The notes: generated from the sequence alone by a model not told the origin. A stretch of DNA of 10,894 bases from an uncultured Paenibacillaceae bacterium (GCA_937983035.1 CALKAN010000197.1:1-10894); one strand, 5' to 3'. Positions 1-6,426 are shown, counted from the stretch's first letter. Made by a program: numbers and translations.

Positions 1-378
1 CGGTTCTACCTGCCCCATACTTTCGAACAATTGAGAAGTATCGGCCATTTTATTGCGTCTTATTTAACTGAACGTTATCCTCGCATGTTTACAACCGAAC
101 GCATGAAAAAAGATCGCGGAGATAAAATTTATTTTGACTATTTGCAGCACTGGCCCGGCAAAACGCTGTCCGCGCCTTACACCCCCCGAGCAAGAGAATA
201 TGCTCCGGTCTCAACTCCGCTTTTATGGAAAGAACTGTCATCGCCAATTAACCCTGCGGATTATAATTTGCTTAACATTCATGAGCGGTTGCTTGAGCAC
301 GGTGATTTGATCGCAAAAGTTCCGGAGCAAAATTTGGATCCCATTCTTCAATTTCTGAAGGAAACGATCCTCTCCTAA
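1..378 (+). CDS. ligD: LigD-type DNA repair polymerase domain, C-terminal part (5' end outside window)
   Basis: The open frame runs in from the left edge and ends at TAA 376-378, giving 125 visible residues. They match the C-terminal part of the archaeo-eukaryotic primase-like polymerase (PolDom) of LigD, which adds nucleotides and fills ends during Ku-dependent non-homologous end joining. Diagnostic sequence: a GDKIYFDYLQH block (visible residues 40-50), whose Asp46 corresponds to the third metal-binding aspartate of the family, followed by GKTLSAPYTPRA and STPLLW, the usual conserved run after it. In Bacillales the polymerase domain can be fused behind an ATP-dependent ligase or encoded alone; the missing 5' part would decide which. 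The gene is convergent with the cardiolipin synthase gene downstream. The family call is firm; the architecture is unknown. Confidence 0.87.
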   Translation, partial: RFYLPHTFEQLRSIGHFIASYLTERYPRMFTTERMKKDRGDKIYFDYLQHWPGKTLSAPYTPRAREYAPVSTPLLWKELSSPINPADYNLLNIHERLLEHGDLIAKVPEQNLDPILQFLKETILS

Positions 379-446
379 ATGGCAGCTTAAATTCCAGCGG
401 ATGACATTTCGTTGAGCTGCGACTCGCCTTTCAATCGTTCACATAA

Positions 447-496
447 AATTGGTTGCTGCAAAACCACGCGCAACACTCAGTTCATTTCAACCAATT
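447..496 (-). terminator. Possible weak terminator of the cardiolipin synthase gene
   Basis: A perfect 9-base inverted repeat, AATTGGTTG at 447-455 and CAACCAATT at 488-496, lies 17 bases past the cls stop codon. Read on the minus strand the second arm runs into TTTTA. The loop is long (32 bases) and can form a small inner GTTGC/GCAAC stem, so this is a poor intrinsic terminator at best. On the plus strand GCAGCTTAA/TTGAGCTGC (382-390 and 412-420, one G-U pair) follows the ligD stop but has no U-tract. Confidence 0.3.
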
Positions 497-512
497 CCTT
501 TAACAAACAACA

Positions 513-2558
513 TTACATCAGCGGCGAAATCATACGGGCTGCGATGCGCAGGCATCGTTGCAGCCTATTTTCACACTCAAATTGTTTCAACTCCATCTCC
601 TTGCTGTCTGATAAATCTTCAAGAAAATGCGACGTTAACTCCGATACAGTTTTTTCATGAAATAACACTGCGCTTAATTCAAAATTCGTAAAAAAACTGC
701 GCCGATCTAAATTTGCCGTGCCAAGAACCGCCAACTTGCCGTCTGCAATCAGCAATTTGGAATGAATGAAGCCTTTCTGATATTGGTATACTTTGCCTCC
801 GGCCTCCAATATTTCTTTCACATAAGAAAGTGTTGCCATATGCACAAGCCGATTATCTGGCAGACCAGGCACAAGTATGCGTACATCGACCCCGCTGTAA
901 GCAGCAATTTTTAAAGCGCTCAACGTCCCTTCATCGGGCAGAAAATACGGAGTAATAATGTACAGTTTATCTTTGGCTTCCATTACCGACTGAAAATACA
1001 GTTGAAATAATGCGCTCGTTTTATGATCCGGACCGCATGAAAACATCAAAACCGGGTTGAAGTTGTTCAACTTTTGCTCATGTTCAGCAGTTAAAATGCC
1101 CGCAGAAATACTTGAAGAGTCAACATGAAATGGAGCTGAAGACTGTTCATTGCAAAAATCAGCAGAAAATTCAACGGCAAACTGTTTATTAGAGCAATCA
1201 GGAGAGACTGGAACTGAAGACTGTTTAAAAGATTCATTGGAAGGCAGTCTCAATGACTCTGCGCTTTCTTTAACATAAGCATCATCATGACGATGAAATT
1301 GTGCATCGTTAAGGGGCGGCGAATGGAAGGCAGCAGATGCTTCTTCCTCAATATATTTAGGCGTATTCGCAAAAGACGTTCCCTCCGCGCATTGATCAAG
1401 TTCCTGATTGCCTGTAACAAATAACCAATCATTATAAAATATTTGCCTCATGCAAGCAGCGGCTTCCCCGGTCACTCGCATATGCGAATCCTGCCAATGT
1501 CCAAGTTTCGGGTCTTTGCCTAAATACTCATCACCGATGTTCATCCCCCCAACGAAGCCTATTTTTCCATCGACAACCACAATTTTTCTATGATTGCGGT
1601 AATTGATCTGCTTTTTGAGCACTGCAGGGAGCAGCGGCAGAAATACTCCAACGGCTATTCCTGCTTCTCTCATTTTTTGAAAAAACTGCTGCTTCAAACT
1701 CATGCTGCCAATGCCGTCCACTAACATGCGCACTTTCACGCCCTGGCTTGCTTTCTTCATCAACAATTTTTGAAATTTACGTCCTGTTTGATCATCGCGA
1801 AAAATATAAAATTGAATCACGATTTCTTGCTTCGCGTTCCCAATCGCTTCCAACATGGCATTATATGCTGAACTTGCGCTCCTATACAAAGTAATGTGGT
1901 TGAAATAAGTAACAGAAGCACCATTCAAGCGCTGCAACAATGCCGATAATCTGGGATATTCCCTTAAACGATCGATCAAGATCTGGTTATGCGAAAAGCT
2001 GTTTTGCACCGGCAAACGGCGACGATGAAAATGTTCATTCTCCGGCGCATCAAAATTCATTGAACGTTGATTCGCTTCGCTGCGATTGGTCATTGTGCTG
2101 CTATTATAATCGTTGTTCTGACTGGCTTGAAAGTTTTTATTCGTCATAAAGTCATTCACCTGGTCATTATGAAGATTTTGATATTTTTGACGGTTTCGGC
2201 GGATTTGGCTGCTTTGACGATGTTGACAATTTTGACGGTTTTGACGGTTTCGTCGGTCCAGGCGGTTATGGCGATCTAAGCAGCTTTGGCGGTCCAGGCG
2301 GTTTTCTTTCATGCTTTGTTTCGCAGTTGCAGCACCAGTCCTGCTTTTTCGCTTCATGCGGCGATGAACCATGCTGCTGATTTTGTAATTAAAACGTTCG
2401 GCCATAAAATAATAAATCACCAGCCCTCCTAACGGAATCAGCAGCAACACAAAAATCCAGGCTGCAGCTTTAGCAGGTTGGCGATATTGTAAAATAAGGA
2501 CAAGCAGCGTCTGTGCATAGATCAGCAAAAGCAACATTAAAACTGCCAGGCTCATCAC
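513..2558 (-). CDS. cls: Cardiolipin synthase with two low-complexity insertions
   Basis: This is a phospholipase D-superfamily cardiolipin synthase, which condenses two phosphatidylglycerols into cardiolipin plus glycerol at the membrane. Two N-terminal membrane segments (about 1-24 and 31-52, with the conserved RQPAKAAAW between) precede two HKD motifs: H323-K325-D330 with G337/N340, and H599-K601-D606 with G613/N616. Both catalytic motifs are complete, so activity is expected. At 681 residues it is about 180-200 longer than typical bacterial Cls. The excess sits in two places: an Arg/Asn/Gln-rich stretch at about 68-188, and a Ser/Glu/Phe-rich stretch at about 385-495 between the two domains. 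Both are encoded by degenerate in-frame DNA repeats. The listed start is GTG 2558; ATG 2555 has GGTGAGG five bases upstream and is as likely. It is divergent from the TVP38-like gene and convergent with ligD. Confidence 0.9.
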   Translation of the reverse strand: MMSLAVLMLLLLIYAQTLLVLILQYRQPAKAAAWIFVLLLIPLGGLVIYYFMAERFNYKISSMVHRRMKRKSRTGAATAKQSMKENRLDRQSCLDRHNRLDRRNRQNRQNCQHRQSSQIRRNRQKYQNLHNDQVNDFMTNKNFQASQNNDYNSSTMTNRSEANQRSMNFDAPENEHFHRRRLPVQNSFSHNQILIDRLREYPRLSALLQRLNGASVTYFNHITLYRSASSAYNAMLEAIGNAKQEIVIQFYIFRDDQTGRKFQKLLMKKASQGVKVRMLVDGIGSMSLKQQFFQKMREAGIAVGVFLPLLPAVLKKQINYRNHRKIVVVDGKIGFVGGMNIGDEYLGKDPKLGHWQDSHMRVTGEAAACMRQIFYNDWLFVTGNQELDQCAEGTSFANTPKYIEEEASAAFHSPPLNDAQFHRHDDAYVKESAESLRLPSNESFKQSSVPVSPDCSNKQFAVEFSADFCNEQSSAPFHVDSSSISAGILTAEHEQKLNNFNPVLMFSCGPDHKTSALFQLYFQSVMEAKDKLYIITPYFLPDEGTLSALKIAAYSGVDVRILVPGLPDNRLVHMATLSYVKEILEAGGKVYQYQKGFIHSKLLIADGKLAVLGTANLDRRSFFTNFELSAVLFHEKTVSELTSHFLEDLSDSKEMELKQFECENRLQRCLRIAARMISPLM
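1132..1248 (-). repeat. Three degenerate 39-bp tandem repeats inside cls
   Basis: Three adjacent 39-base units start at 1132, 1171 and 1210. All carry an ACTGTTYAW- or ACTGTTTA-like core at unit positions 10-18. The first and third share GGARCTGAAGACTGTT over 16 bases with one difference. The period is a multiple of three and encodes a 13-residue degenerate unit (for example NEQSSAPFHVDSS and NKQFAVEFSADFC) within the linker between the two PLD domains. This suggests repeat-driven growth of the linker without loss of frame. Confidence 0.6.
2178..2304 (-). repeat. Minisatellite-like region encoding the Arg/Asn/Gln-rich segment of cls
   Basis: On the plus strand, variants of a 9-base unit around TTTTGACGG and TTTCGGCGG repeat many times. 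A longer exact direct repeat, CGGTCCAGGCGGTT, occurs at 2254-2267 and 2290-2303, 36 bases apart. All spacings seen are multiples of three, so the frame is kept and the protein shows repeated NRLDR, DRRNRQ and NRQ-type motifs at residues about 86-128. Slippage or unequal crossover would explain it. Confidence 0.65.
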
Positions 2559-2604
2559 CCCCTCACCATCTCCTATGCGGCCTCATCTGGTCTGTTTTTA
2601 ACAT

Positions 2605-2754
2605 TCAATTCATTGCGAACAATGTCTGTAAAATCACGGGATTGCCTGTGCTGAAACATTGCAGAAATGCCTGAATGAATTCATAAGAATAGTTAGGAAC
2701 AGGATAAACATAATAAGTAAGAAGCGATGCATGGTCAGCACGATCCATCATCAT
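2605..2754 (-). CDS. Candidate small protein upstream of cls (49 codons), unrecognised
   Basis: A minus-strand ORF starts at a run of three ATG codons (2754, 2751, 2748) and ends at TGA 2605-2607, 46 bases before the cls start. A TAAGGA Shine-Dalgarno-like sequence lies 4 bases before the first ATG and 7 or 10 bases before the others. The peptide is aromatic-rich in the middle (TYYVYPVPNYSYEF) with a single Cys and a mildly hydrophobic C-terminus, and has no motif I recognise. Its support is the ribosome site, the same direction as cls and the tight spacing. It could be a short upstream gene, a translated leader, or chance. Any cls promoter would then lie further upstream, overlapping the start of the divergent membrane-protein gene. 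Confidence 0.35.
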   Translation of the reverse strand: MMMDRADHASLLTYYVYPVPNYSYEFIQAFLQCFSTGNPVILQTLFAMN

Positions 2755-2795
2755 AAATTCCTTACCATACATCAAATAAGCAGAGGTTCATTTTT

Positions 2796-3452
2796 ATGAG
2801 AATGACAACAATCCAAGCATCATCGTTATTATTAGCCAGTTTGCAAGACTTTATAGATCGGTGGAAAGGATTGCTTTCCAAACTGAATTCTCCAGATGAT
2901 CTGGTCTATTGGCTGCAGCAATACGAAGCGCTGGGTCCAGTGTTCGGTCTTCTTCTTCCTTTTATCGAATCTTTTTTGTTTTTTTTGCCGCTCGTTTTCA
3001 TTATCATTGCGAATGCCAATGCCTTCGGCACGATGCAAGGGTTTATTTTGTCTTTTGTCGGCATCGTGCTCGGCAACGTCACTGTTTTTGTCATCACCCG
3101 AAAATTCAGCGGCCGAATCTCGCAATGGATTCGACGCAAATATAAGCGGAGCCGCGCTTTATTACATTGGATCGAAAAAAGAGGGTTCGCCCCGATCTTT
3201 CTTTATTCTTGCATGCCGTTCGCCCCTTCCATTGCAATTAACGTCATTTCAGGCTTGTCTCGCATACCGGTGCGAATTTTTGCTGCGGCAATTTTGCTGG
3301 GAAAAGCTTTCGCGGTCTTCATCATCACTTGGATTGGACATGATATCCTGTCACTTTTATACAATCCATGGAAATTAATATTGACCGTCAGTTTGCTTCT
3401 TTTGCTTTATGTATTGGGCAGAGTGATCGAACTTCGCCTGAAACCGCAATAA
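2796..3452 (+). CDS. TVP38/TMEM64-family membrane protein (DedA/SNARE-associated superfamily)
   Basis: The 218-residue protein is dominated by hydrophobic segments at about 47-74, 80-102, 131-152, 159-184 and 191-211. The stretch PFIESFLFFLPLVFIIIANANAFG (a conserved acidic residue, E57, in the re-entrant part) and the later FLYSCMPFAPSIAINVISGLSRI are the signature blocks of the TVP38/TMEM64 branch of the VTT/DedA superfamily. Relatives are linked to lipid scrambling or envelope homeostasis, but the precise role of bacterial members of this branch is unsettled. The start ATG 2796 has AGAGG about 9 bases upstream. A basic loop (RRKYKRSR, 113-120) probably faces the cytoplasm. It is divergent from cls, so a shared envelope role is possible but inferred only from position. 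Confidence 0.82.
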   Translation: MRMTTIQASSLLLASLQDFIDRWKGLLSKLNSPDDLVYWLQQYEALGPVFGLLLPFIESFLFFLPLVFIIIANANAFGTMQGFILSFVGIVLGNVTVFVITRKFSGRISQWIRRKYKRSRALLHWIEKRGFAPIFLYSCMPFAPSIAINVISGLSRIPVRIFAAAILLGKAFAVFIITWIGHDILSLLYNPWKLILTVSLLLLLYVLGRVIELRLKPQ

Positions 3453-3455
3453 CTC

Positions 3456-3472
3456 GCGGGAAGTATTCCCGC
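3456..3472 (+). terminator. Short GC-rich hairpin after the TVP38-like gene
   Basis: GCGGGAA (3456-3462) and TTCCCGC (3466-3472) form a perfect 7-bp stem with a GTA loop, beginning 4 bases after the stop codon. The following CCCTCTCATATT is only partly T-rich, so termination may be inefficient. Together with 3473-3579, which holds only a weak AGAGC/GCTCT stem (3530-3542), this is the first part of the 308-base gap before the next gene; the rest of the gap is promoter and leader. Confidence 0.55.
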
Positions 3473-3579
3473 CCCTCTCATATTAAACTCAGATACACAT
3501 GACGCTAATGCTCATAACATCACCAATTCAGAGCTGTGCTCTAAAAATTGAAGATTCATTCAGTCTTGATCACTGCCGT

Positions 3580-3608
3580 TTGACTGTTCAAGTTCATCCA
3601 TGTAAAAT
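3580..3608 (+). promoter_or_regulatory. SigA promoter of the metallo-beta-lactamase lipoprotein gene
   Basis: TTGACT (3580-3585) and TAAAAT (3603-3608) are separated by exactly 17 bases, each one mismatch from the -35 and -10 consensus. Transcription would start near 3615, giving a 5' leader of about 145 bases before the ATG at 3761. Confidence 0.75.
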
Positions 3609-3614
3609 AAGAAA

Positions 3615-3727
3615 CAATCACATATTGTTCTTGGCGGAGACGATGAGAAAACCAAGATGCTTAGGACAGCGCAATTGAGAAAGGATATGCTGTCCAACGG
3701 ATCCATCCGGTTTTTCATCGTTTTTTT
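3615..3727 (+). ncRNA. Structured attenuator-like leader, copy A
   Basis: Seen in the sequence: a 6-bp hairpin TCTTGG/CCAAGA (3629-3634, 3652-3657) holds a 17-base loop containing CGGAGACGATGAGAA. A second hairpin GGACAGC/GCTGTCC follows (3664-3670, 3689-3695). The downstream strand GGTTTTTCATCGTTTTTTT (3709-3727) is complementary to 3636-3653, with one bulged A and several G-U pairs, and ends in a T-run. The first hairpin and the long-range helix use the same bases and cannot coexist, which is the arrangement of an antiterminator/terminator switch. A second copy with the same conserved strands precedes the mgtC-like gene on the other strand. The ligand or regulator is unknown. Confidence 0.6.
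3643..3678 (+). CDS. Possible 11-residue leader peptide in attenuator copy A
   Basis: ATG 3643 opens MRKPRCLGQRN and stops at TGA 3676-3678. GGCGGAG sits upstream with only 3 bases between GGAG and ATG, which is short for a good start. Its SD-like sequence and start codon are exactly the strand that pairs with the downstream terminator strand, so a ribosome here would block that pairing. The second leader has an ORF of identical length and similar N-terminus (MRRSR). No proof of translation. Confidence 0.3.
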   Translation: MRKPRCLGQRN

Positions 3728-3760
3728 GCGCCTAATTTCATAAAGTAAAGGAGAGGAAAC

Positions 3761-4807
3761 ATGGGAAACAGAGAAAAAACATGGCTGATGAGATTCGCGC
3801 AAGTGTTGCTGCTTTGTGCAATTGTCATCTTTGCAGCTGCATGCGGCGGAACAGATGCTCCATCAGCTGAAACCATTTCACCGGCAGATGCAGAGAACGC
3901 GGCGACGGAGACAAATCAAGAAGAGACTGGGGAAACTGAAGAGAAAGAACCTGAACTTCGAACGGCTGAAGTATTCGATCTGGAAAAACATAAAGGTAAA
4001 TTAACCGTTCGCTATTTCTACATGGAAGGCAAAGAGAAAACCGGGGATTCAATCCTCATCGTTACTCCTGATGATAAAACAATGCTGATTGATGCGGGAC
4101 TTAAGGAAGGCGGTCAGCAAGTCGTCAAATATTTAAAAAATATGGGCATTGACCGGCTGGATGTCATATTAAACACGCATCCTCACATTGACCATCTCGG
4201 AGGATTTCCAACCATTATTCAAAATTTTGAAATCGGCGAAGCATACATGATTAACCATCCGTATCCATCGTCGAATTCTTATAACAATTTCATAAGCGCA
4301 ATGAAGAGAAAGAAGATCACGCCTGTCTATTTGGAAGAAGGCGACTCTTTTCAATTAGGCGAGCACATCCACATCGATGTGCTGAATCCTGCGAAAGGAG
4401 AACTGCCTGACGCGATCCAATCGTATGAGGCAAGGGCGATCAATCAATTTTCCATGGTTTTTAAATTAACTTATGAGGACACAAGTTTCTTATTTACAGG
4501 AGACATTTATGTCGAAAGAGAAAGAGAGCTTGTAAAAAAATACGGGGATCTCCTGAAAGCAGACATGGTTCATGCACCGCACCACGGTTCAAATACATCC
4601 TCGTCCAGTGAGTTCGTGCAAGCCGTTTCTGCCAAAGTTGCCGTCATGAGCACAAATAAGTTTGAAAGCATGAAAAATATGAATCGTTACGAAGCATACG
4701 GTGCATCAGTCTATTCTCAACAACTTCACGGCAACATATTGATCATTTCAGACGGCAAGGAATTAGAGGTGGTGACCGAAAAAGACTGGGAGAATCCGTT
4801 AAAATAG
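3761..4807 (+). CDS. ComEC/Rec2-like metallo-beta-lactamase-fold lipoprotein
   Basis: The 348-residue protein begins with a lipoprotein signal peptide: a basic start, a hydrophobic core, then a lipobox FAAAC with Cys28. It should be secreted and anchored to the outer face of the membrane. An acidic, low-complexity linker (about 31-68, rich in Glu/Thr/Ala) tethers a catalytic domain. The metal-binding signature THPHIDHLGG lies at 139-148 (H140, H142, D144, H145), with LFTGD (244-248) and HAPHHGS (271-277) further on. This layout matches the stand-alone hydrolase domain related to the C-terminal part of ComEC; the substrate is unknown (nucleic acid or phosphodiester hydrolysis is plausible for relatives). 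ATG 3761 has a strong AAAGGAGAGG site. It has its own promoter and the attenuator-like leader, and no obvious partner gene. Confidence 0.86.
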   Translation: MGNREKTWLMRFAQVLLLCAIVIFAAACGGTDAPSAETISPADAENAATETNQEETGETEEKEPELRTAEVFDLEKHKGKLTVRYFYMEGKEKTGDSILIVTPDDKTMLIDAGLKEGGQQVVKYLKNMGIDRLDVILNTHPHIDHLGGFPTIIQNFEIGEAYMINHPYPSSNSYNNFISAMKRKKITPVYLEEGDSFQLGEHIHIDVLNPAKGELPDAIQSYEARAINQFSMVFKLTYEDTSFLFTGDIYVERERELVKKYGDLLKADMVHAPHHGSNTSSSSEFVQAVSAKVAVMSTNKFESMKNMNRYEAYGASVYSQQLHGNILIISDGKELEVVTEKDWENPLK

Positions 4808-4835
4808 GAAATTTTGCTGAATTTCGCATTCCATG

Positions 4836-4864
4836 TTGCGATTTTAACAATGAAAAGGTATAAT
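4836..4864 (+). promoter_or_regulatory. SigA promoter of the solute-binding lipoprotein gene
   Basis: TTGCGA (4836-4841) and a perfect TATAAT (4859-4864) are separated by 17 bases. Transcription would start near 4871, about 200 bases before the coding start at 5074. It begins 28 bases after the stop of the metallo-beta-lactamase gene; no clear T-tailed terminator of that gene lies between (only GAAATT/AATTTC at 4808-4825). Confidence 0.8.
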
Positions 4865-4870
4865 AAATGC

Positions 4871-4955
4871 AAGGGTAGAGTCCAGGAGAACCCATCAGCA
4901 AAATAGCAATGTGAAAAATGTACATTCTATTTGTTGGTGGGTTTTTTTATTTTTT
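4871..4955 (+). terminator. Leader with long intrinsic terminator before the solute-binding protein gene
   Basis: ACCCATCAGCAAAATAG (4890-4906) pairs with CTATTTGTTGGTGGGT (4927-4942) with one bulge and two G-U pairs. The stem continues inside as AATGT/ACATT (4908-4912, 4922-4926), giving over 20 bp, and is followed by seven T, A, then six T. It lies between the promoter and the gene. A short upstream stem GGGT/ACCC (4873-4876, 4890-4893) would consume the base of the terminator, so a competing antiterminator form is possible. Alternatives are an approximately 80-base small RNA ending here, or a conditional attenuator of the gene. Confidence 0.7.
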
Positions 4956-4982
4956 CTAAAGGCAAGGTTCAGTGGAATGGAA

Positions 4983-5033
4983 AGCTTCGAGAGTCATTTG
5001 GGATGTAATGTGCAGCCGAGAATGACTTCGGCT
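4983..5033 (+). other. Alternative hairpins in the distal leader of the solute-binding protein gene
   Basis: AGCCGA/TCGGCT (5014-5019, 5028-5033) can form a 6-bp hairpin. The same 3' bases can instead pair with an upstream strand at 4984-4997 (AGC, CGA and AGTCATT with small bulges, against AATGACTTCGGCT 5021-5033). The two folds exclude each other. They lie after the terminator and before the ribosome site AAAGGGG at 5055-5061. Confidence 0.35.
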
Positions 5034-5073
5034 AAAAACGAATTTAAACAAATGAAAGGGGATTTAAATCATC

Positions 5074-6426
5074 ATGTTAAGAAAAAAATTAATGATCATG
5101 CTGGTGCTAATCCTGTCTGCAGGATTGATTGCAGCTTGCGGCAGCAGCAATGAAAAAGAAAACAAAGCACCAAACAGTTTAGAAGGGAGCAATGAAGAAG
5201 CAGTTCCAGAAGAAAATGTACAGCTTGAAGAACAATTTGAAGATGTGACGATCACGTTCGGCATTCGTGAAAGCTACTTCAACGCTGAAGAATTCCAGCG
5301 TTACATTGCTGAACCGACGAAAGAAATGTATCCACACATTACAGTTGAACCAATTTGGATCAATCAACCTGACTATTCCCTGGACAACTTGATCGTAACA
5401 GGCCAATTGCCGGACATCGTTGCCGGAAACACAGTGTCGTTAGCAGCTACGAAAGCATACGGTTTCCACATGGACATCACAGAACTGATTGAAAAGCATC
5501 AATTCGACCTTGACCGCCTGAAGCCGTTTGTCATCGATGCGATGAAGAAAGTGAACGGCACTGATTATTTGATCGGCTTCCCGTACACCATGCATTTTAA
5601 CGCCCTGTATTACAACAAAGATATTTTTGATCGATTCGGAGTCGATTATCCAACAGACGGCATGACTTGGTTTGAAGTGATTGAACTGGCTAAACAGGTC
5701 ACACGGATGGATGAGGGCATTCAATATCGCGGATTAGAGCCTGATTCCGTATATCGCGCCGGATCCCATCTTTCCTTGCCTGTAATCGATCCGGAAACAG
5801 ACAAATCTCTCATCAATACAGATGAATGGGCTAGAGTTTACAGCATGGTCAAATCCATTTATGATATTCCCGGAAACGGAACGGTTCAAGTTTACAGCGC
5901 CGGCGCCCGCGCATTTACTGAAGGCAATTTGGCCATGCTCGCACAGCTGAACATTTTCGGATTTATCGAAGAAGTCAAAGATGAGTTTACAAACTGGGAT
6001 ATGGTCAGCTATCCTGTATGGCCGGAAGCCCCGACAGCAGGCACTCAAATCGATGCGCACTTGGCTATGATCACTTCCACAAGCAAAAATAAAGACGACG
6101 CATTCCGGGTATTGGAAGCCGTATTGTCTGACGAAGCACAGATGAGAATGGCCAAATATGCTCGTCTCGGCGTGTTAAAAGGAGAACAGTTTCAAGACAA
6201 TTTCGGAACAGCTTACGATTTCTTGGAAGGTAAAAATTTAGCGGCTGTCTTTAAAACAGAACCTGCCGTGCCGACAGAAACACCTTCCATTTATTTCAAC
6301 CTGAGCGAAATCACCAACTCGATGAGAACGATCGTCGAGGAAAACTTGGACATAAACACAGCGCTGCGTCAACTGGAAGAACAAATGAACCAGCGGATTG
6401 CAGAAGAGAAGATGGCCAACAACTAA
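5074..6426 (+). CDS. Family 1 extracellular solute-binding lipoprotein (ABC importer component), orphan
   Basis: The 450-residue protein has a lipoprotein signal peptide with lipobox LIAAC (Cys22), a low-complexity acidic linker (about 23-56), then a periplasmic-binding-protein fold. The conserved run LIGFPYTMHFNALYYNKDIFDRFGV (166-190) followed by MTWFEVIELAKQV is typical of family 1 (MalE/UgpB-like) binding proteins for sugars or glycerol-phosphate compounds. The C-terminal part (about 325-445) has the usual helix-rich lobe. ATG 5074 is preceded by AAAGGGG with a rather long 12-base spacer. No permease or ATPase gene follows within the window: the gene is followed by a 347-base gap and a strong terminator. 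It must therefore work with membrane components encoded elsewhere, or act as a sensor ligand-binder. The ligand cannot be read from the sequence. Confidence 0.87.
   Translation: MLRKKLMIMLVLILSAGLIAACGSSNEKENKAPNSLEGSNEEAVPEENVQLEEQFEDVTITFGIRESYFNAEEFQRYIAEPTKEMYPHITVEPIWINQPDYSLDNLIVTGQLPDIVAGNTVSLAATKAYGFHMDITELIEKHQFDLDRLKPFVIDAMKKVNGTDYLIGFPYTMHFNALYYNKDIFDRFGVDYPTDGMTWFEVIELAKQVTRMDEGIQYRGLEPDSVYRAGSHLSLPVIDPETDKSLINTDEWARVYSMVKSIYDIPGNGTVQVYSAGARAFTEGNLAMLAQLNIFGFIEEVKDEFTNWDMVSYPVWPEAPTAGTQIDAHLAMITSTSKNKDDAFRVLEAVLSDEAQMRMAKYARLGVLKGEQFQDNFGTAYDFLEGKNLAAVFKTEPAVPTETPSIYFNLSEITNSMRTIVEENLDINTALRQLEEQMNQRIAEEKMANN

Noticed and set aside
2611..2624. CATTG-CGAA-CAATG inverted repeat in the cls/TVP38 divergent region
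   Set aside because: The arms are only five bases, no matching promoter elements flank it, and it lies within the possible 49-codon ORF.
3560..3802. 80-codon minus-strand ORF overlapping the metallo-beta-lactamase gene start
   Set aside because: It runs antisense through the promoter and leader, has no ribosome site or recognisable motif, and is explained by the leader RNA.
4911..5153. 80-codon plus-strand ORF covering the solute-binding protein leader
   Set aside because: It begins within the terminator loop, reads through the T-tract, and overlaps the true gene out of frame; there is no ribosome site.
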